Assembly (NCBI RefSeq): GCF_016654115.1
Contig: NZ_JAEQAZ010000012.1
Span: forward strand, 22,181-86,180
Length of the DNA stretch: 64,000 bases
Origin: Streptomyces sp. MBT53
GTDB lineage: Bacteria > Actinomycetota > Actinomycetes > Streptomycetales > Streptomycetaceae
Reading direction: 5' to 3'
Shown: positions 30,260 through 38,493 of the stretch, piece after piece
How the letters are laid out: each line of letters starts with the position of its first letter
Numbering within the stretch: position 1 is the first letter of the stretch
The notes under the pieces: model-generated
Seen by the model: only the letters and a program-made list of their open reading frames with translations
The model's database searches: none
Told to the model about the DNA's origin: nothing
Program-made: the position numbers and the translations under genes

Positions 30260-31362
30260 AGCTTCGGCGCAATCTCTTCGGTCCAGATCCGCGTACGGTC
30301 CGCGGCCGGGAGGTGGCAGGCGGACCAGTGCCCGCCGTCGACCAGCGCCAGCTCGGGCCGTACGGTTCGCGTGACGTCGCCCTTGGGGATGTCCGCGTAC
30401 GGGCAGCGCGGGTGGAAGGCGCAGCCCGAGGGGACGTTGATGAGGCTCGGCGGCTGGCCCTTGACCGGGACGAGCCGGTCCGAGGTCTCCCGGTCGATCC
30501 GCGGCATCGAGCCCAACAGACCCCAGGTGTACGGGTGTTGGGGCTTCTCGAAGATCTCGTCGACCGGACCGCGCTCCACGCACCGGCCGCCGTACATCAC
30601 CAGGACCTCGTCGGCGATCTCGGCGACGACACCGAGGTCGTGCGTGATGAGGACGACCGCGGAGCCGAACTCCTTCTGCAGATCCCGGATGAGGTCGAGG
30701 ATCTGCGCCTGGACGGTCACGTCGAGGGCGGTCGTCGGCTCGTCCGCGATGAGCAGTTCGGGGTTGTTGACCAGGGCCATCGCGATCATGGCGCGCTGGC
30801 GCATACCGCCGGAGAACTCGTGCGGGTAGCCGTCGACGCGCTTGGCCGGCTCGGGGATGCCGACCCGGTCGAGCATCTCGATGGCCCGCGTGCGGGCGAC
30901 CTTCTTGCTGACGTCGTTGTGCACCCGGTACGCCTCGACGATCTGGTCGCCGATCTTGTAGTAGGGGTGCATCGCGGACAGCGGGTCCTGGAAGATCATG
31001 GACATCTGCTGGCCGCGGAGCTTGCGCACGTCGTCCGGCGAGGCGCCCACCAGTTCCTGGCCGTCGAGCCAGATCTCACCGGACATCTGCACGTTCTTGC
31101 CGCGCGCGCCCAGCCGGTGCAGGCCCATGATCGCCAGCGAGGTGACGGACTTCCCGGAGCCCGACTCGCCCACGATGGAGAGGGTCTTGCCCTTCTCCAG
31201 CGAGAAGCTCAGCCCGTCGACGGACTTGACCAGACCGTCGTCGGTCGGGAAGTGCACCTTGAGGTCACGGACTTCGAGGAACGAAGTCGGGGCGTTCGAC
31301 GGCGAGTTGACGGGCTCGCCCACTGCGGCGCCAGTCGCAGACAGGGGATCAAGGTCGGTCAC
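30256..31362 (-). CDS. oligopeptide ABC transporter ATP-binding protein (OppD type)
   Basis: 368 aa. Walker [11 protein letters not shown]-loop [10 protein letters not shown], signature [15 protein letters not shown], Walker [13 protein letters not shown] and switch [14 protein letters not shown] are all intact. The C-terminal [12 protein letters not shown] motif is typical of OppD. It forms a heterodimer with the adjacent OppF subunit and powers peptide import. GTG start at 31362 overlaps the permease stop by 4 bp (GTGA), the same coupling as at the next junction. Confidence 0.95.
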   Translation of the reverse strand: MTDLDPLSATGAAVGEPVNSPSNAPTSFLEVRDLKVHFPTDDGLVKSVDGLSFSLEKGKTLSIVGESGSGKSVTSLAIMGLHRLGARGKNVQMSGEIWLDGQELVGASPDDVRKLRGQQMSMIFQDPLSAMHPYYKIGDQIVEAYRVHNDVSKKVARTRAIEMLDRVGIPEPAKRVDGYPHEFSGGMRQRAMIAMALVNNPELLIADEPTTALDVTVQAQILDLIRDLQKEFGSAVVLITHDLGVVAEIADEVLVMYGGRCVERGPVDEIFEKPQHPYTWGLLGSMPRIDRETSDRLVPVKGQPPSLINVPSGCAFHPRCPYADIPKGDVTRTVRPELALVDGGHWSACHLPAADRTRIWTEEIAPKL

Positions 31363-32366
31363 GAGAGCCTCACCCGCGGGTCGGCGGCGGCGTACAACAG
31401 GTCCACCAGAAGATTTGCGATCACTACGAAGAACGCTGCGAGCAGGGTCACGCCGAGGATCGGGGGCAGGTCGTTGCTCTCGATCGACTGCACCGCGTAC
31501 TGCCCGATGCCGTGCAGGGAGAACACCGACTCGGTGATCAGCGCACCGCCGAGCAGCAGACCGAGGTCCATGCCGAAGACGGTGATGATCGGCGTCAGGG
31601 CGGCCCGCAGACCGTGCTTGACGACGACGTTGCGCTCCCGCAGGCCCTTCGCGCGGGCCGTGCGGATGAAGTCCTCGTTCATCGTCTCCAGCATGCCCGA
31701 GCGGGTGAGCCGCGCGTAGATGGCGGAGTAGAGAAGTGCGAGCGAACACCACGCCGGGAAGAGCGTGTTGGCCCACTGCGCGGGGTTCTCGGTGAACGGG
31801 ACGTAGGTGCGGCCGAAGATCGGCCACTGGTACGTGAAGAGCAGGATCGCCAGGTTGCCCGTGAAGAACATGGGCAGCGAGACACCCGCGAGTGCGACGC
31901 CCATGAAGGCACGGTCGAAGAACGACCGCGGCTTGAGCGCGGAGATCACACCGACCGTGACACCGGACAGGAGCCACAGGACGGCGGCTCCGGCGGCCAG
32001 CGAGATGGTGACCGGAAGGCGGGAGGTGAGCTGCGGCCAGACCTCGACGTGGTCCTTGAAGGAGTAGCCGAAGCAGGGCGCGTCGCAGTGCACCGTGGTG
32101 GGGCCGAGGTTGTAGGTGGCGCCCGCCACGATCCCCTTGATGAAGTGCCAGTACTGCAGGTAAAGGGGCTGGTCCAGACCCAGGTTGTGCTTGACCGCGG
32201 CGATGTCCGCCGCCGACGGGCTCTTCCCGATGTACTGCTGGGCCAGTTGGTCCGCGGTCTGGCCGGCGAGCCGTGGCAGCAGGAAGAAGATGCCGAAGGT
32301 GACCGCGGAGACGACCAGCAGCAGGATCACCGCTGCGATTGTCCGACGGAGAATGTACGAGATCAC
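31359..32366 (-). CDS. oligopeptide ABC transporter permease (OppB type)
   Basis: 335 aa, six predicted membrane helices, beginning MISYILRRTIAAVILLLVVSAVTFGIFFLLP, the characteristic OppB/DppB N-terminal helix. The large outer loop after helix 1 contains LGLDQPLYLQYWHFIKG, and the coupling loop reads EDFIRTARAKGLRERNVVVKHGLRAAL (EAA motif). It pairs with the OppC-type permease at the start of the operon. A perfect hairpin sits immediately upstream, between it and the binding-protein gene. Confidence 0.95.
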   Translation of the reverse strand: MISYILRRTIAAVILLLVVSAVTFGIFFLLPRLAGQTADQLAQQYIGKSPSAADIAAVKHNLGLDQPLYLQYWHFIKGIVAGATYNLGPTTVHCDAPCFGYSFKDHVEVWPQLTSRLPVTISLAAGAAVLWLLSGVTVGVISALKPRSFFDRAFMGVALAGVSLPMFFTGNLAILLFTYQWPIFGRTYVPFTENPAQWANTLFPAWCSLALLYSAIYARLTRSGMLETMNEDFIRTARAKGLRERNVVVKHGLRAALTPIITVFGMDLGLLLGGALITESVFSLHGIGQYAVQSIESNDLPPILGVTLLAAFFVVIANLLVDLLYAAADPRVRLS

Positions 32367-32378
32367 GGGGATCGGCGC

Positions 32379-32412
32379 TGGTGCCCGCGGGCCGCTAAGC
32401 CCGCGGGCACCA
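32379..32412. terminator. perfect hairpin inside the opp operon
   Basis: Arms of 14 nt (32379-32392 and 32399-32412) pair perfectly around a 6-nt loop. It is placed between the binding-protein gene and the OppB permease gene. It probably lowers downstream expression relative to the binding protein, either as a partial terminator or by protecting the upstream 3' end. Confidence 0.8.
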
Positions 32413-32441
32413 ATGCCTTCACCTGCCTTCCGGGGCTACGA

Positions 32442-34193
32442 CTACTTCGTGGTGCCGATGTTGAGGTAGTCGTACTGGCCGCTGAAGGCCGCCGTAGACA
32501 CCAGGTTGCTGTAGTTCGCCGGACGCGCGAGCAGAACCTTGAAGTAGGTCAGCGGGACGAGGGCCGCGTCGCTCATGGTCTGCTTGTCGACCTGCGCGTA
32601 CATGCTGTTGCGGGTGGTGACGTCCTCGGTGCCGATGGCCTTGGAGAGGAGGTCGTTGACCGTCTTGTTGTTGTACTGCGACAGGTTGGTGTTACCCGAG
32701 GCGCCGATCGCCGCACCGTTCAGGATCTGCTGCTCGAAGCCGTAGCCGGAGGGCCAGTCGGCACCCCACTGCATCATGATCAGGCCGATGTTCTGCTGCT
32801 CGGTGAACTTCGGGACACCCGCGTAGTCGGTGAAGTACTTGCCCGACGGGTACTGCTTCAGGCTGGCGTTGATGCCGACGGCCTTCAGCGAGTTGATGAT
32901 CGCGGTGGCCGCGGAGATCTCCTGCGGACGGTCGCTGCGCGCCGAGAGGTTGGTCGAGATCGACGTCTTGCCGCAGGCCTTCAGCTGCTCCTTGGCCTTG
33001 GCGACGTCACCCTTGTTGCCGGTGGAGGCGTACTGGTCGTCCTTGACGTAGCCGGTGATGTCCGGCGGGAGGACGGTGGTGGCGATCTCACCGCGGATCG
33101 GGCCGCCCTCGGCGGTCTGCACGGAGACCTTGTCGATGGCGTACTCGACGGCCTTGCGGCAGGCCACGTTGTCGAACGGCTTCACCTTGGTGTTGATCGC
33201 CATGTAGACGAGACGGCCACCGAAGGTGTTGTCCGTGCCGGCCTTCTTGTCGGCCGAGGTCAGCAGCTGCGCCTGGGTCGCGGCCTGGACACCGGTACCG
33301 CCCATGTCGATCGCGTTGCCCGCGAGGACGTCCTTGTCGATCGTGTCGGCGTTGACCTTCAGGTTCACGACGATCTTGTCCGGGTACTGCTTGCGCAGCG
33401 GGTCCGTCGCCGCGTCCCAGTTCTTGTTGCGCACGAGGACGGCCTGCTTGCCGTCCTGGTAGCTCTGGAACTGGTACGAGCCGGAGGACACGATGTTCTT
33501 GACGTAGTCGACGCCCGTGTCCTTCGCCTGCGGAACCGGAGCCGTCTGCGGCGCCGCGACCAGGTAGTCGAACTCCTGGAAGGCCGTGTTCAGGTGGAAG
33601 ACGATCGTGGTGTCGTCCGGCGTCGCGATGGACTTGAGGCCCTCGGCGCTCTTGTCCTTGTACGGGCCCTTGTAGTCCTTGCCGCCGACCAGGAACTGCT
33701 GGAAGTAGTTCGGGCCGAGGGAGAGCACGTCACGCGCGAAGTTCGAACGCTCCACGGCGTACTTGACGTCCTTGGACGTGATCGCCGTGCCGTCCTGGTA
33801 CTTCAGGCCCGAACGCAGCTTGTACGTCCAGGTCTTGCCGCCGTCGCTGGAGACACCCTTGCTCGCGGCGAGGTCCGGGACCAGGGTGTTCCCCTTGGAA
33901 CCGGGGCCGGGCTCGAACGTCATCAGCGGACGGGCGTACAGCCGGCTGAAGTTGTACATGTAGGCGTAGTACGTGTTGCCCGGGTCGAACGAGTCCGGAA
34001 CGTCGGACAGTTCGTAGGTGACCGTCCCGCCCTTGTGCGTGGAGGCGTTGACGACGTCCTTGGTCGCTGCGTTGGCCCCAGCCGCCTTCGTCCCACCGTT
34101 GTCACTCTTGTTGTCATCGGCCTTGCTGCAACCTGCTACAAGCAGTGTCGCAGAGCCGATGGCCGCAACTGCGGCCAGCGCTGACCTTCGCAT
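32442..34193 (-). CDS. oligopeptide-binding lipoprotein (OppA/BldKB-like SBP family 5)
   Basis: A 583 aa family-5 solute-binding protein. A lipoprotein signal (MRRSALAAVAAIGSATLLV) ends in the lipobox VAGC. It contains the signature regions GGTVTYELSDVPDSFDPGNTYYAYMYNF, KTWTYKLRSGLKYQDGTAITSKDVKYAVER and PFDNVACRKAVEYAIDK, all conserved for peptide binding in a clam-shell fold. It captures peptides outside the membrane for the adjacent permeases. The ATG at 34193 is preceded by a purine-rich site (GAGGAAG on the - strand). Confidence 0.95.
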   Translation of the reverse strand: MRRSALAAVAAIGSATLLVAGCSKADDNKSDNGGTKAAGANAATKDVVNASTHKGGTVTYELSDVPDSFDPGNTYYAYMYNFSRLYARPLMTFEPGPGSKGNTLVPDLAASKGVSSDGGKTWTYKLRSGLKYQDGTAITSKDVKYAVERSNFARDVLSLGPNYFQQFLVGGKDYKGPYKDKSAEGLKSIATPDDTTIVFHLNTAFQEFDYLVAAPQTAPVPQAKDTGVDYVKNIVSSGSYQFQSYQDGKQAVLVRNKNWDAATDPLRKQYPDKIVVNLKVNADTIDKDVLAGNAIDMGGTGVQAATQAQLLTSADKKAGTDNTFGGRLVYMAINTKVKPFDNVACRKAVEYAIDKVSVQTAEGGPIRGEIATTVLPPDITGYVKDDQYASTGNKGDVAKAKEQLKACGKTSISTNLSARSDRPQEISAATAIINSLKAVGINASLKQYPSGKYFTDYAGVPKFTEQQNIGLIMMQWGADWPSGYGFEQQILNGAAIGASGNTNLSQYNNKTVNDLLSKAIGTEDVTTRNSMYAQVDKQTMSDAALVPLTYFKVLLARPANYSNLVSTAAFSGQYDYLNIGTTK

Positions 34194-34246
34194 GATGATC
34201 TGCTTCCTCCATTGTCGGAAACTTGATGAACTCTCGGGTGCGGGCC

Positions 34247-35245
34247 CTAGCGGCTGCGGGGGTCGAGAGCGTCGCGGAGACCGTCGCCGAGCAGGTTGAA
34301 CGCCAGGACGGTCACAAAGATGGCGAGGCCGGGAACGATCATGTACGCGGGGTCGACCTCGTAGTAGGTGACCGCGTCCCGCAACATGCCGCCCCAGGAT
34401 GCCTGCGGGGGCTGGATACCGACCCCGAGGAAGCTCAGGGACGCCTCGAAGAGGATGTTCGTCGGGATGAGCAGCGTCGAGTAGACGATGATCGGGCCGA
34501 CGAGGTTGGGCAGCAGCTCCCGGAAGAGGATGTACGGCGCCTTGGCGCCCATGCCCCGGGAGGCGTCCACGAACTCCCGCTCGCGCAGGGCGAGGGTCTG
34601 GCCGCGGACGATACGGCCCAGGTAGGGCCAGTTGAAGAAGCCGATGACGAAGATCAGCACGCTCAGGTGCAGCGGCAGGCCGTTGAGGCCGAAGGCACCG
34701 CCCTGGAGCGTCGCCGAGATGGCGATGGCGAAGAGCAGCAGGGGGAAGGCGAGGAACGTGTCCATCAGGCGGCTGATGATCGAGTCGACCCGGCCGCCGT
34801 AGTACCCCGCGACCACGCCGAGGATCGTGCCGATCACGTTCGACAGGATCGTGGCACCGAAGGCCACCACCAGCGACACCCAGGATCCCTCGAGGATGCG
34901 GGTGGCGACGTCCCGGCCGAACTGCGGGTCCACGCCGAGCGGGTGGTCCCAGCTCATGCCGCCCCAACCGCCCTTGGGCAGCGAGGTGTTGGCGTCGATC
35001 AGGTTCTGGTGGAAGGCATCGGGGTCCAGGCCGAACATCGCCTGGATGGGACGGGAGAGTGCCGCGACCAGGATCAGCAGGACGACGATGACGCCGCCGG
35101 CGACGGCGACCTTGTCCTTCTTGAACCGGGTCCAGGCGATCTGTCCAAGGGAACGGCCCTCGATCTGCCCCTTCTCGGCGCCGACGAGCACAGCCTCCGG
35201 CTGCGCCCCGGCTTCCGCTCCCGTGGTCTCGATCGGTGCGGTCAC
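34247..35245 (-). CDS. oligopeptide ABC transporter permease (OppC type)
   Basis: 332 aa. A long cytoplasmic N-terminus with the OppC-specific WTRFKKDKVAVAGGVIVVLLILVA, then six helices and the EAA coupling loop (FVDASRGMGAKAPYILFRELLPNL). The family motifs GVDPQFGRDVATRILEGSWVSLVVA and FLGVGIQPPQASWGGMLRD are present. It is the first gene of the operon, so the order is OppC, OppA, OppB, OppD, OppF. This is unusual relative to the E. coli oppABCDF order but, as I recall, found in Streptomyces. Confidence 0.94.
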   Translation of the reverse strand: MTAPIETTGAEAGAQPEAVLVGAEKGQIEGRSLGQIAWTRFKKDKVAVAGGVIVVLLILVAALSRPIQAMFGLDPDAFHQNLIDANTSLPKGGWGGMSWDHPLGVDPQFGRDVATRILEGSWVSLVVAFGATILSNVIGTILGVVAGYYGGRVDSIISRLMDTFLAFPLLLFAIAISATLQGGAFGLNGLPLHLSVLIFVIGFFNWPYLGRIVRGQTLALREREFVDASRGMGAKAPYILFRELLPNLVGPIIVYSTLLIPTNILFEASLSFLGVGIQPPQASWGGMLRDAVTYYEVDPAYMIVPGLAIFVTVLAFNLLGDGLRDALDPRSR

Positions 35246-35588
35246 TGTGACCCGACCCCTCTCGCCGGTGGTTACCGGCTTACGCCTGCCGCGGATTAGC
35301 GGCTTTGTCGACTTGCAGTGGACACGGGGTCCTCGACCCCGTGTCTGAGTCGCGAGTCTTCAGCGTGGCTGCGATCACCCGCCAGGTCTGGCGGCGAAAG
35401 TATGCGCAACCGTGATGCTTAACTAGGGATTCCGTTATCCGAACAGTGGGTAACGCCCGCCGGACGCCGGACACTTGGGACACAAGGGAGACTCGGCGTT
35501 TTTCGGGGCACCACACCGCCGTCTACGCGCGGAGAAATGTGCCGTAGACGTAAATCCTGCGGAGAAGCTGGGAAGAGGACTCGCGGGC
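35246..35588. promoter_or_regulatory. leader and promoter region of the opp operon
   Basis: A 343 bp gene-free stretch. It contains a perfect 11-nt hairpin with a 3-nt CTC loop (35321-35331 and 35335-35345), lying about 80 bp before the OppC start on the - strand. Further upstream is a relatively AT-rich patch (about 35400-35450) where the promoter probably lies. The hairpin would be in the transcribed leader and could act as an attenuator or an RNA stabiliser. No short leader peptide is convincing. Confidence 0.5.
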
Positions 35589-36377
35589 TCAGTATCCACC
35601 ACGGGCGGGTGGGTACCCGTACCCGCCCGCCTGAGCGGGCGCAGCGTGGGCCTCACGGTCGTAGAACGGGCGGGCGTTCGCCCGCAGCCACAGCGCCACC
35701 GGGTCGTAGTCGTCGGACATCGCCACGGTCGACACCGGCAGCCCGTCCGGGACCGCGCCGATGGACTGCTGCATCATCGCGCGCACCGAGTCCACGGCGG
35801 GCGGACTGGTGTCGTACACATCCAGACCGATCGCGAGATACGGCGCCCCGAGCGCGGGCTGCACCCAGGCGCGGCGGAGGGTGCGGACCGCCGGGGTACG
35901 GTGGGCGTTCTGCGTGAGCAGGCCGTAGAACTGCGGGACCTCGATCGCCGGTTCCGTCAGGCGCAGCGGCCCCGCGGGCTGGCGCTCCAGGCCGGTGGCG
36001 ATCCGCCGCAGGTCCAGCCAGGGGATGCCGAGGCCGCCGCCCGGAGCGTGCGGGTTGAGCCACAGGCCGAAGTGGTCCGGATAGAGGGTGCGGGCCACGT
36101 CCAGTCCGTCGACCACCTCGTACGAACGGTTCCAGCCGCTCGCCGACAGCTCCTGGGCGGAGGTGACGCAGGGGGCGTAGCCGTAACCCTCGACGTGCAT
36201 GTTTCCGTACTGGGCGTCCGGGGAGCCGGACTGGCCGTGCCACAGGAGCATCCAGATCTGGCCGGAGTGGGGGGTCGCGAGGGCGCGCAGGAGCGCCTCG
36301 TAGGCGTCGTAGCGCCCGGGCGTCACCTGGCGCAGCATGTGCTCGACCTGGCCGGTCGCGGTGCCGCTGGCGCTCAC
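35589..36377 (-). CDS. SseB-like protein (enhanced serine sensitivity family)
   Basis: A 262 aa cytoplasmic protein with the SseB architecture. The N-terminal domain has YEALLRALATPHSGQIWMLLWHG, and the middle GLWLNPHAPGGGLGIPWLDLRRIATG. The C-terminal SseB_C-like domain begins at HRTPAVRTLRRAWVQPALGAPYLAIGLDVYD and ends in YDPVALWLRANARPFYDR. A disordered glycine/tyrosine-rich tail follows. Overexpressed sseB alters serine tolerance in E. coli by family naming; the molecular function is unknown. It is one of two paralogues side by side here. Confidence 0.8.
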   Translation of the reverse strand: MSASGTATGQVEHMLRQVTPGRYDAYEALLRALATPHSGQIWMLLWHGQSGSPDAQYGNMHVEGYGYAPCVTSAQELSASGWNRSYEVVDGLDVARTLYPDHFGLWLNPHAPGGGLGIPWLDLRRIATGLERQPAGPLRLTEPAIEVPQFYGLLTQNAHRTPAVRTLRRAWVQPALGAPYLAIGLDVYDTSPPAVDSVRAMMQQSIGAVPDGLPVSTVAMSDDYDPVALWLRANARPFYDREAHAAPAQAGGYGYPPARGGY

Positions 36378-36470
36378 GTGTACCGCCCCTTCTGGTGGTT
36401 GGCCTGCGTTGGGGTCCAGCTTAAGCGCCCAATGGGTCGGGGCCTGTGGTGCGTTCGCGAGTGGCGGTCC

Positions 36471-36530
36471 GTTGTGGCTCGGCGCGCCCCGCGGCGGAGC
36501 CGCAAATCGACACAGCCCCGCGCCCCTGGG
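36471..36530 (-). repeat. variant of the streptomycete intergenic repeat
   Basis: Read on the - strand it contains AGGGGCGCGGGGCTGTG then TGCGGCTCCGCCGCGGGGCG and GAGCCACAAC. This is the same family as the copy at 6955-7017 but with an inserted hairpin. It lies between the two SseB-like genes, where it could also serve as a terminator. Confidence 0.5.
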
Positions 36531-36552
36531 TCGGCTGCCCCTCGCGGAGTTT

Positions 36553-37338
36553 CTAGTGACCCTGTGTATAGAAGGGGCGCACCGTCTGCCTCATCCAGTC
36601 CGCCACCGGGTCCTGGGTCACGTCCAGGAGGACCAGGTTTACCGGCCATTTGACCTCGGTCCGGGTGAGGGCTCGGGACAGGGCGTCCATCGGGACCGCC
36701 CTCAAGTCGCCCTCCCAGCTGGTCAGTTCGACGCCCACGAACATCACCGGGTCGGCGGTCTCGATCGCGGCCAGGCAGCGGCGGGCCGTGCCGACCACAC
36801 CCGTGCCGGCGAACTCCGCGGAGGCCGCGGCGAGGAAGTCGACCGGGTCGTCCTGCCAGTCGGGCTCGAAGAGCCGGACCCGGCCGCCACTGGTCGGGCC
36901 GTCGAGGGCGGTGCGGCCGATACGGCACAGCTCGGCCACGGCGGGGGGCGGGAGCGGGATGCCGACCACGCCGTCCGGGTTCACCGCGATGCCCACCTGC
37001 GGGGGCAGCCCGCGGGCGAACTCCACCGCGGGCGCGATCGTGAACGACAGATGCGAGCCGACGACCTGGCGGAACTGCTCCTCGGAGCTGAAGACCGGAA
37101 CGAAGGCCTGCCCTTCGATGTCCAGTGTGGGCAGGTCGAGGGGTCCGCTGTGCGGGCCGCCGCCGCTGGGCAGCGGGATCCAGACGAAGCTGCGGGCCAG
37201 CACCTCGATGATCCGGCCGCCGGCCGAAGGCAGGCCGAGGGAGACCGAGAGCACCTCCTCCAGCTCGTTGCCGGGCCATCCGCCGTGCGGATGCGGGTGG
37301 GGGTACGCCTGACCGGGGAAGTCCGCCGGGAAGTCCAT
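36553..37338 (-). CDS. second SseB-like protein
   Basis: 261 aa, a distant paralogue of the downstream 262 aa protein. It has an N-terminal histidine/proline-rich stretch, then an SseB-type N domain (GPLDLPTLDIEGQAFVPVFSSEEQFRQVV, PAVEFARGLPPQVGIAVNPDG). A C domain starts at PVDFLAAASAEFAGTGVVGTARRC and ends in DPVADWMRQTVRPFY, the same closing motif as its neighbour. Both genes lie in the same orientation near the serine/glycine catabolic genes. Function not established. Confidence 0.78.
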   Translation of the reverse strand: MDFPADFPGQAYPHPHPHGGWPGNELEEVLSVSLGLPSAGGRIIEVLARSFVWIPLPSGGGPHSGPLDLPTLDIEGQAFVPVFSSEEQFRQVVGSHLSFTIAPAVEFARGLPPQVGIAVNPDGVVGIPLPPPAVAELCRIGRTALDGPTSGGRVRLFEPDWQDDPVDFLAAASAEFAGTGVVGTARRCLAAIETADPVMFVGVELTSWEGDLRAVPMDALSRALTRTEVKWPVNLVLLDVTQDPVADWMRQTVRPFYTQGH

Positions 37339-37402
37339 CTACCTACCGCCTGCTGGTGAAACCGCCTGCTGTAAACGTGCTGTGACGGAAAAGGCTAGCG
37401 GC

Positions 37403-38086
37403 TCAGTCCGCGAAGTCGATCCGGTGCAGCACGTCCGCCGCGTCCCGGTCCAGCAGGACCGCCGAGCCCACGCCGTGCGGCAGGTCGCCGCGCTCCACGG
37501 CGCGCAACAGCCGGGCGGCGGCCCGGCGGTGGCGCAGGAACGCGTACCGCGAGACGCCCCGGCCGCGCTCGCGCTGGCCGTCCAGCGCGGTGTCCGGGCT
37601 GACGTCGAGGAACACCAGGTGCAGGGTGCCGCCGCGGCGGCGGGCGGCGCGGGCCAGCCAGCCGCGCACCCAGGTCTGGGTGCCACAGTCGTGCACGACC
37701 GCTCCGGACGCGGAGCGCAGGGTGCGGTGCAGTCCCGTGTAGTGGGCGAGCCGGACCAGGGGGCGGTAGACCGCGTACGGGAGCAGCCCCGATATACGGG
37801 ACATCCGGGTGTCCCAGCGGTCCCTGGCGTCCTGGCTGTCGACGCGGGCGCCGTCACCGGTCACCGCGCGCCGCATCAGCGTGGACTTGCCGCTGCCGGG
37901 CAGGCCGGTGACCACGACGAGGTCGCGGGGGCCGAAGCGGAGTCCGTGCGGGCTGCGGCCGGCGCGCTCGCGGAGGTCGCGGACGACCGGTGCCGGGCGG
38001 GCCGGGCATGCCTCCCTGGCCGGGGCCGAGCGCTGTTCGGGCAGCGCTACGGCCGAGGTCGTGGCGTACACCGTGGTCCTTGTCAC
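37403..38086 (-). CDS. P-loop ATPase/kinase of unknown substrate
   Basis: 227 aa from a GTG at 38086, chosen for the GGGAGGA site 8 nt upstream. Walker A is VVVTGLPGSGKSTLMRR (about residues 59-75). Further along, HLVFLDVSPDTALDGQRERGRGVSRYAF resembles the lid/RxxxR segment of zeta-toxin/AAA_33-type small-molecule kinases. VVHDCGTQTWVRGWLAR fits a substrate-binding strand. Substrate unknown. It diverges from the gcv leader region. Confidence 0.75.
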   Translation of the reverse strand: MTRTTVYATTSAVALPEQRSAPAREACPARPAPVVRDLRERAGRSPHGLRFGPRDLVVVTGLPGSGKSTLMRRAVTGDGARVDSQDARDRWDTRMSRISGLLPYAVYRPLVRLAHYTGLHRTLRSASGAVVHDCGTQTWVRGWLARAARRRGGTLHLVFLDVSPDTALDGQRERGRGVSRYAFLRHRRAAARLLRAVERGDLPHGVGSAVLLDRDAADVLHRIDFAD

Positions 38087-38182
38087 CGTGATCGTCCTCC
38101 CTGCGGGGTCAGGAAAGGTTCTCCCCAACGAACGTAAAGAGAAGGTAATGCACGGTGTCTCGCGGTTCCGTTCGCTTCCGGC

Positions 38183-38206
38183 CACAGGCCTGTTACAAAG
38201 CCTGTG
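38183..38206. promoter_or_regulatory. dyad upstream of the glycine riboswitch
   Basis: Perfect 7-bp arms CACAGGC (38183-38189) and GCCTGTG (38200-38206) separated by 10 bp that contain TTACAAA. The position between the divergent kinase gene and the riboswitch suggests a promoter or operator for the gcv unit. No known regulator is assigned. Confidence 0.35.
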
Positions 38207-38245
38207 CGATGATGTGCGCGCCTAACTGCATACCGGCCGCTTGAA

Positions 38246-38460
38246 TCCGCGCGGGAGAGTCCCCAGGCATCTGTTGCTGGGGCGCCGAAGGAGCAAGTCC
38301 CTCCCTTGAATCTCTCAGGCCCAGTTACCGCGCGGGCGAGGCACATCTGAAAAGCGGGCCGCCCGTCCCGGTGGTCCCACCCAAGGTGCAACCCATGTCC
38401 CGCGCGTGTCCCGCGCGGTCATGGCGAACCTCTCAGGTTCCGATGACAGATGGGGAGGAA
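38246..38460 (+). promoter_or_regulatory. tandem glycine riboswitch controlling gcvT
   Basis: The first aptamer (about 38246-38336) has the hallmark blocks CGCGGGAGAGTC, GGCGCCGAAGGAGCAAG and AATCTCTCAGGC, closed by a CCGCGCGG helix. The second (about 38340-38460) has CACCCAAGGTGCAACC, GCGAACCTCTCAGGTTCC and GATGACAGATGGGGAGG. Order and spacing match the two-aptamer glycine class. It ends about 34 nt before gcvT and should switch on the glycine cleavage genes when glycine is abundant. Exact boundaries and the expression platform are inferred. Confidence 0.92.
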
Positions 38461-38493
38461 CGACCTCGCCGTCATGCCTTGGGAGACCGACCG

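Noticed and set aside
31512..34184. 890-codon + strand open frame across the opp operon
   Set aside because: It is antisense to the OppB permease and binding-protein genes with no recognisable domain; a GC-bias artefact.
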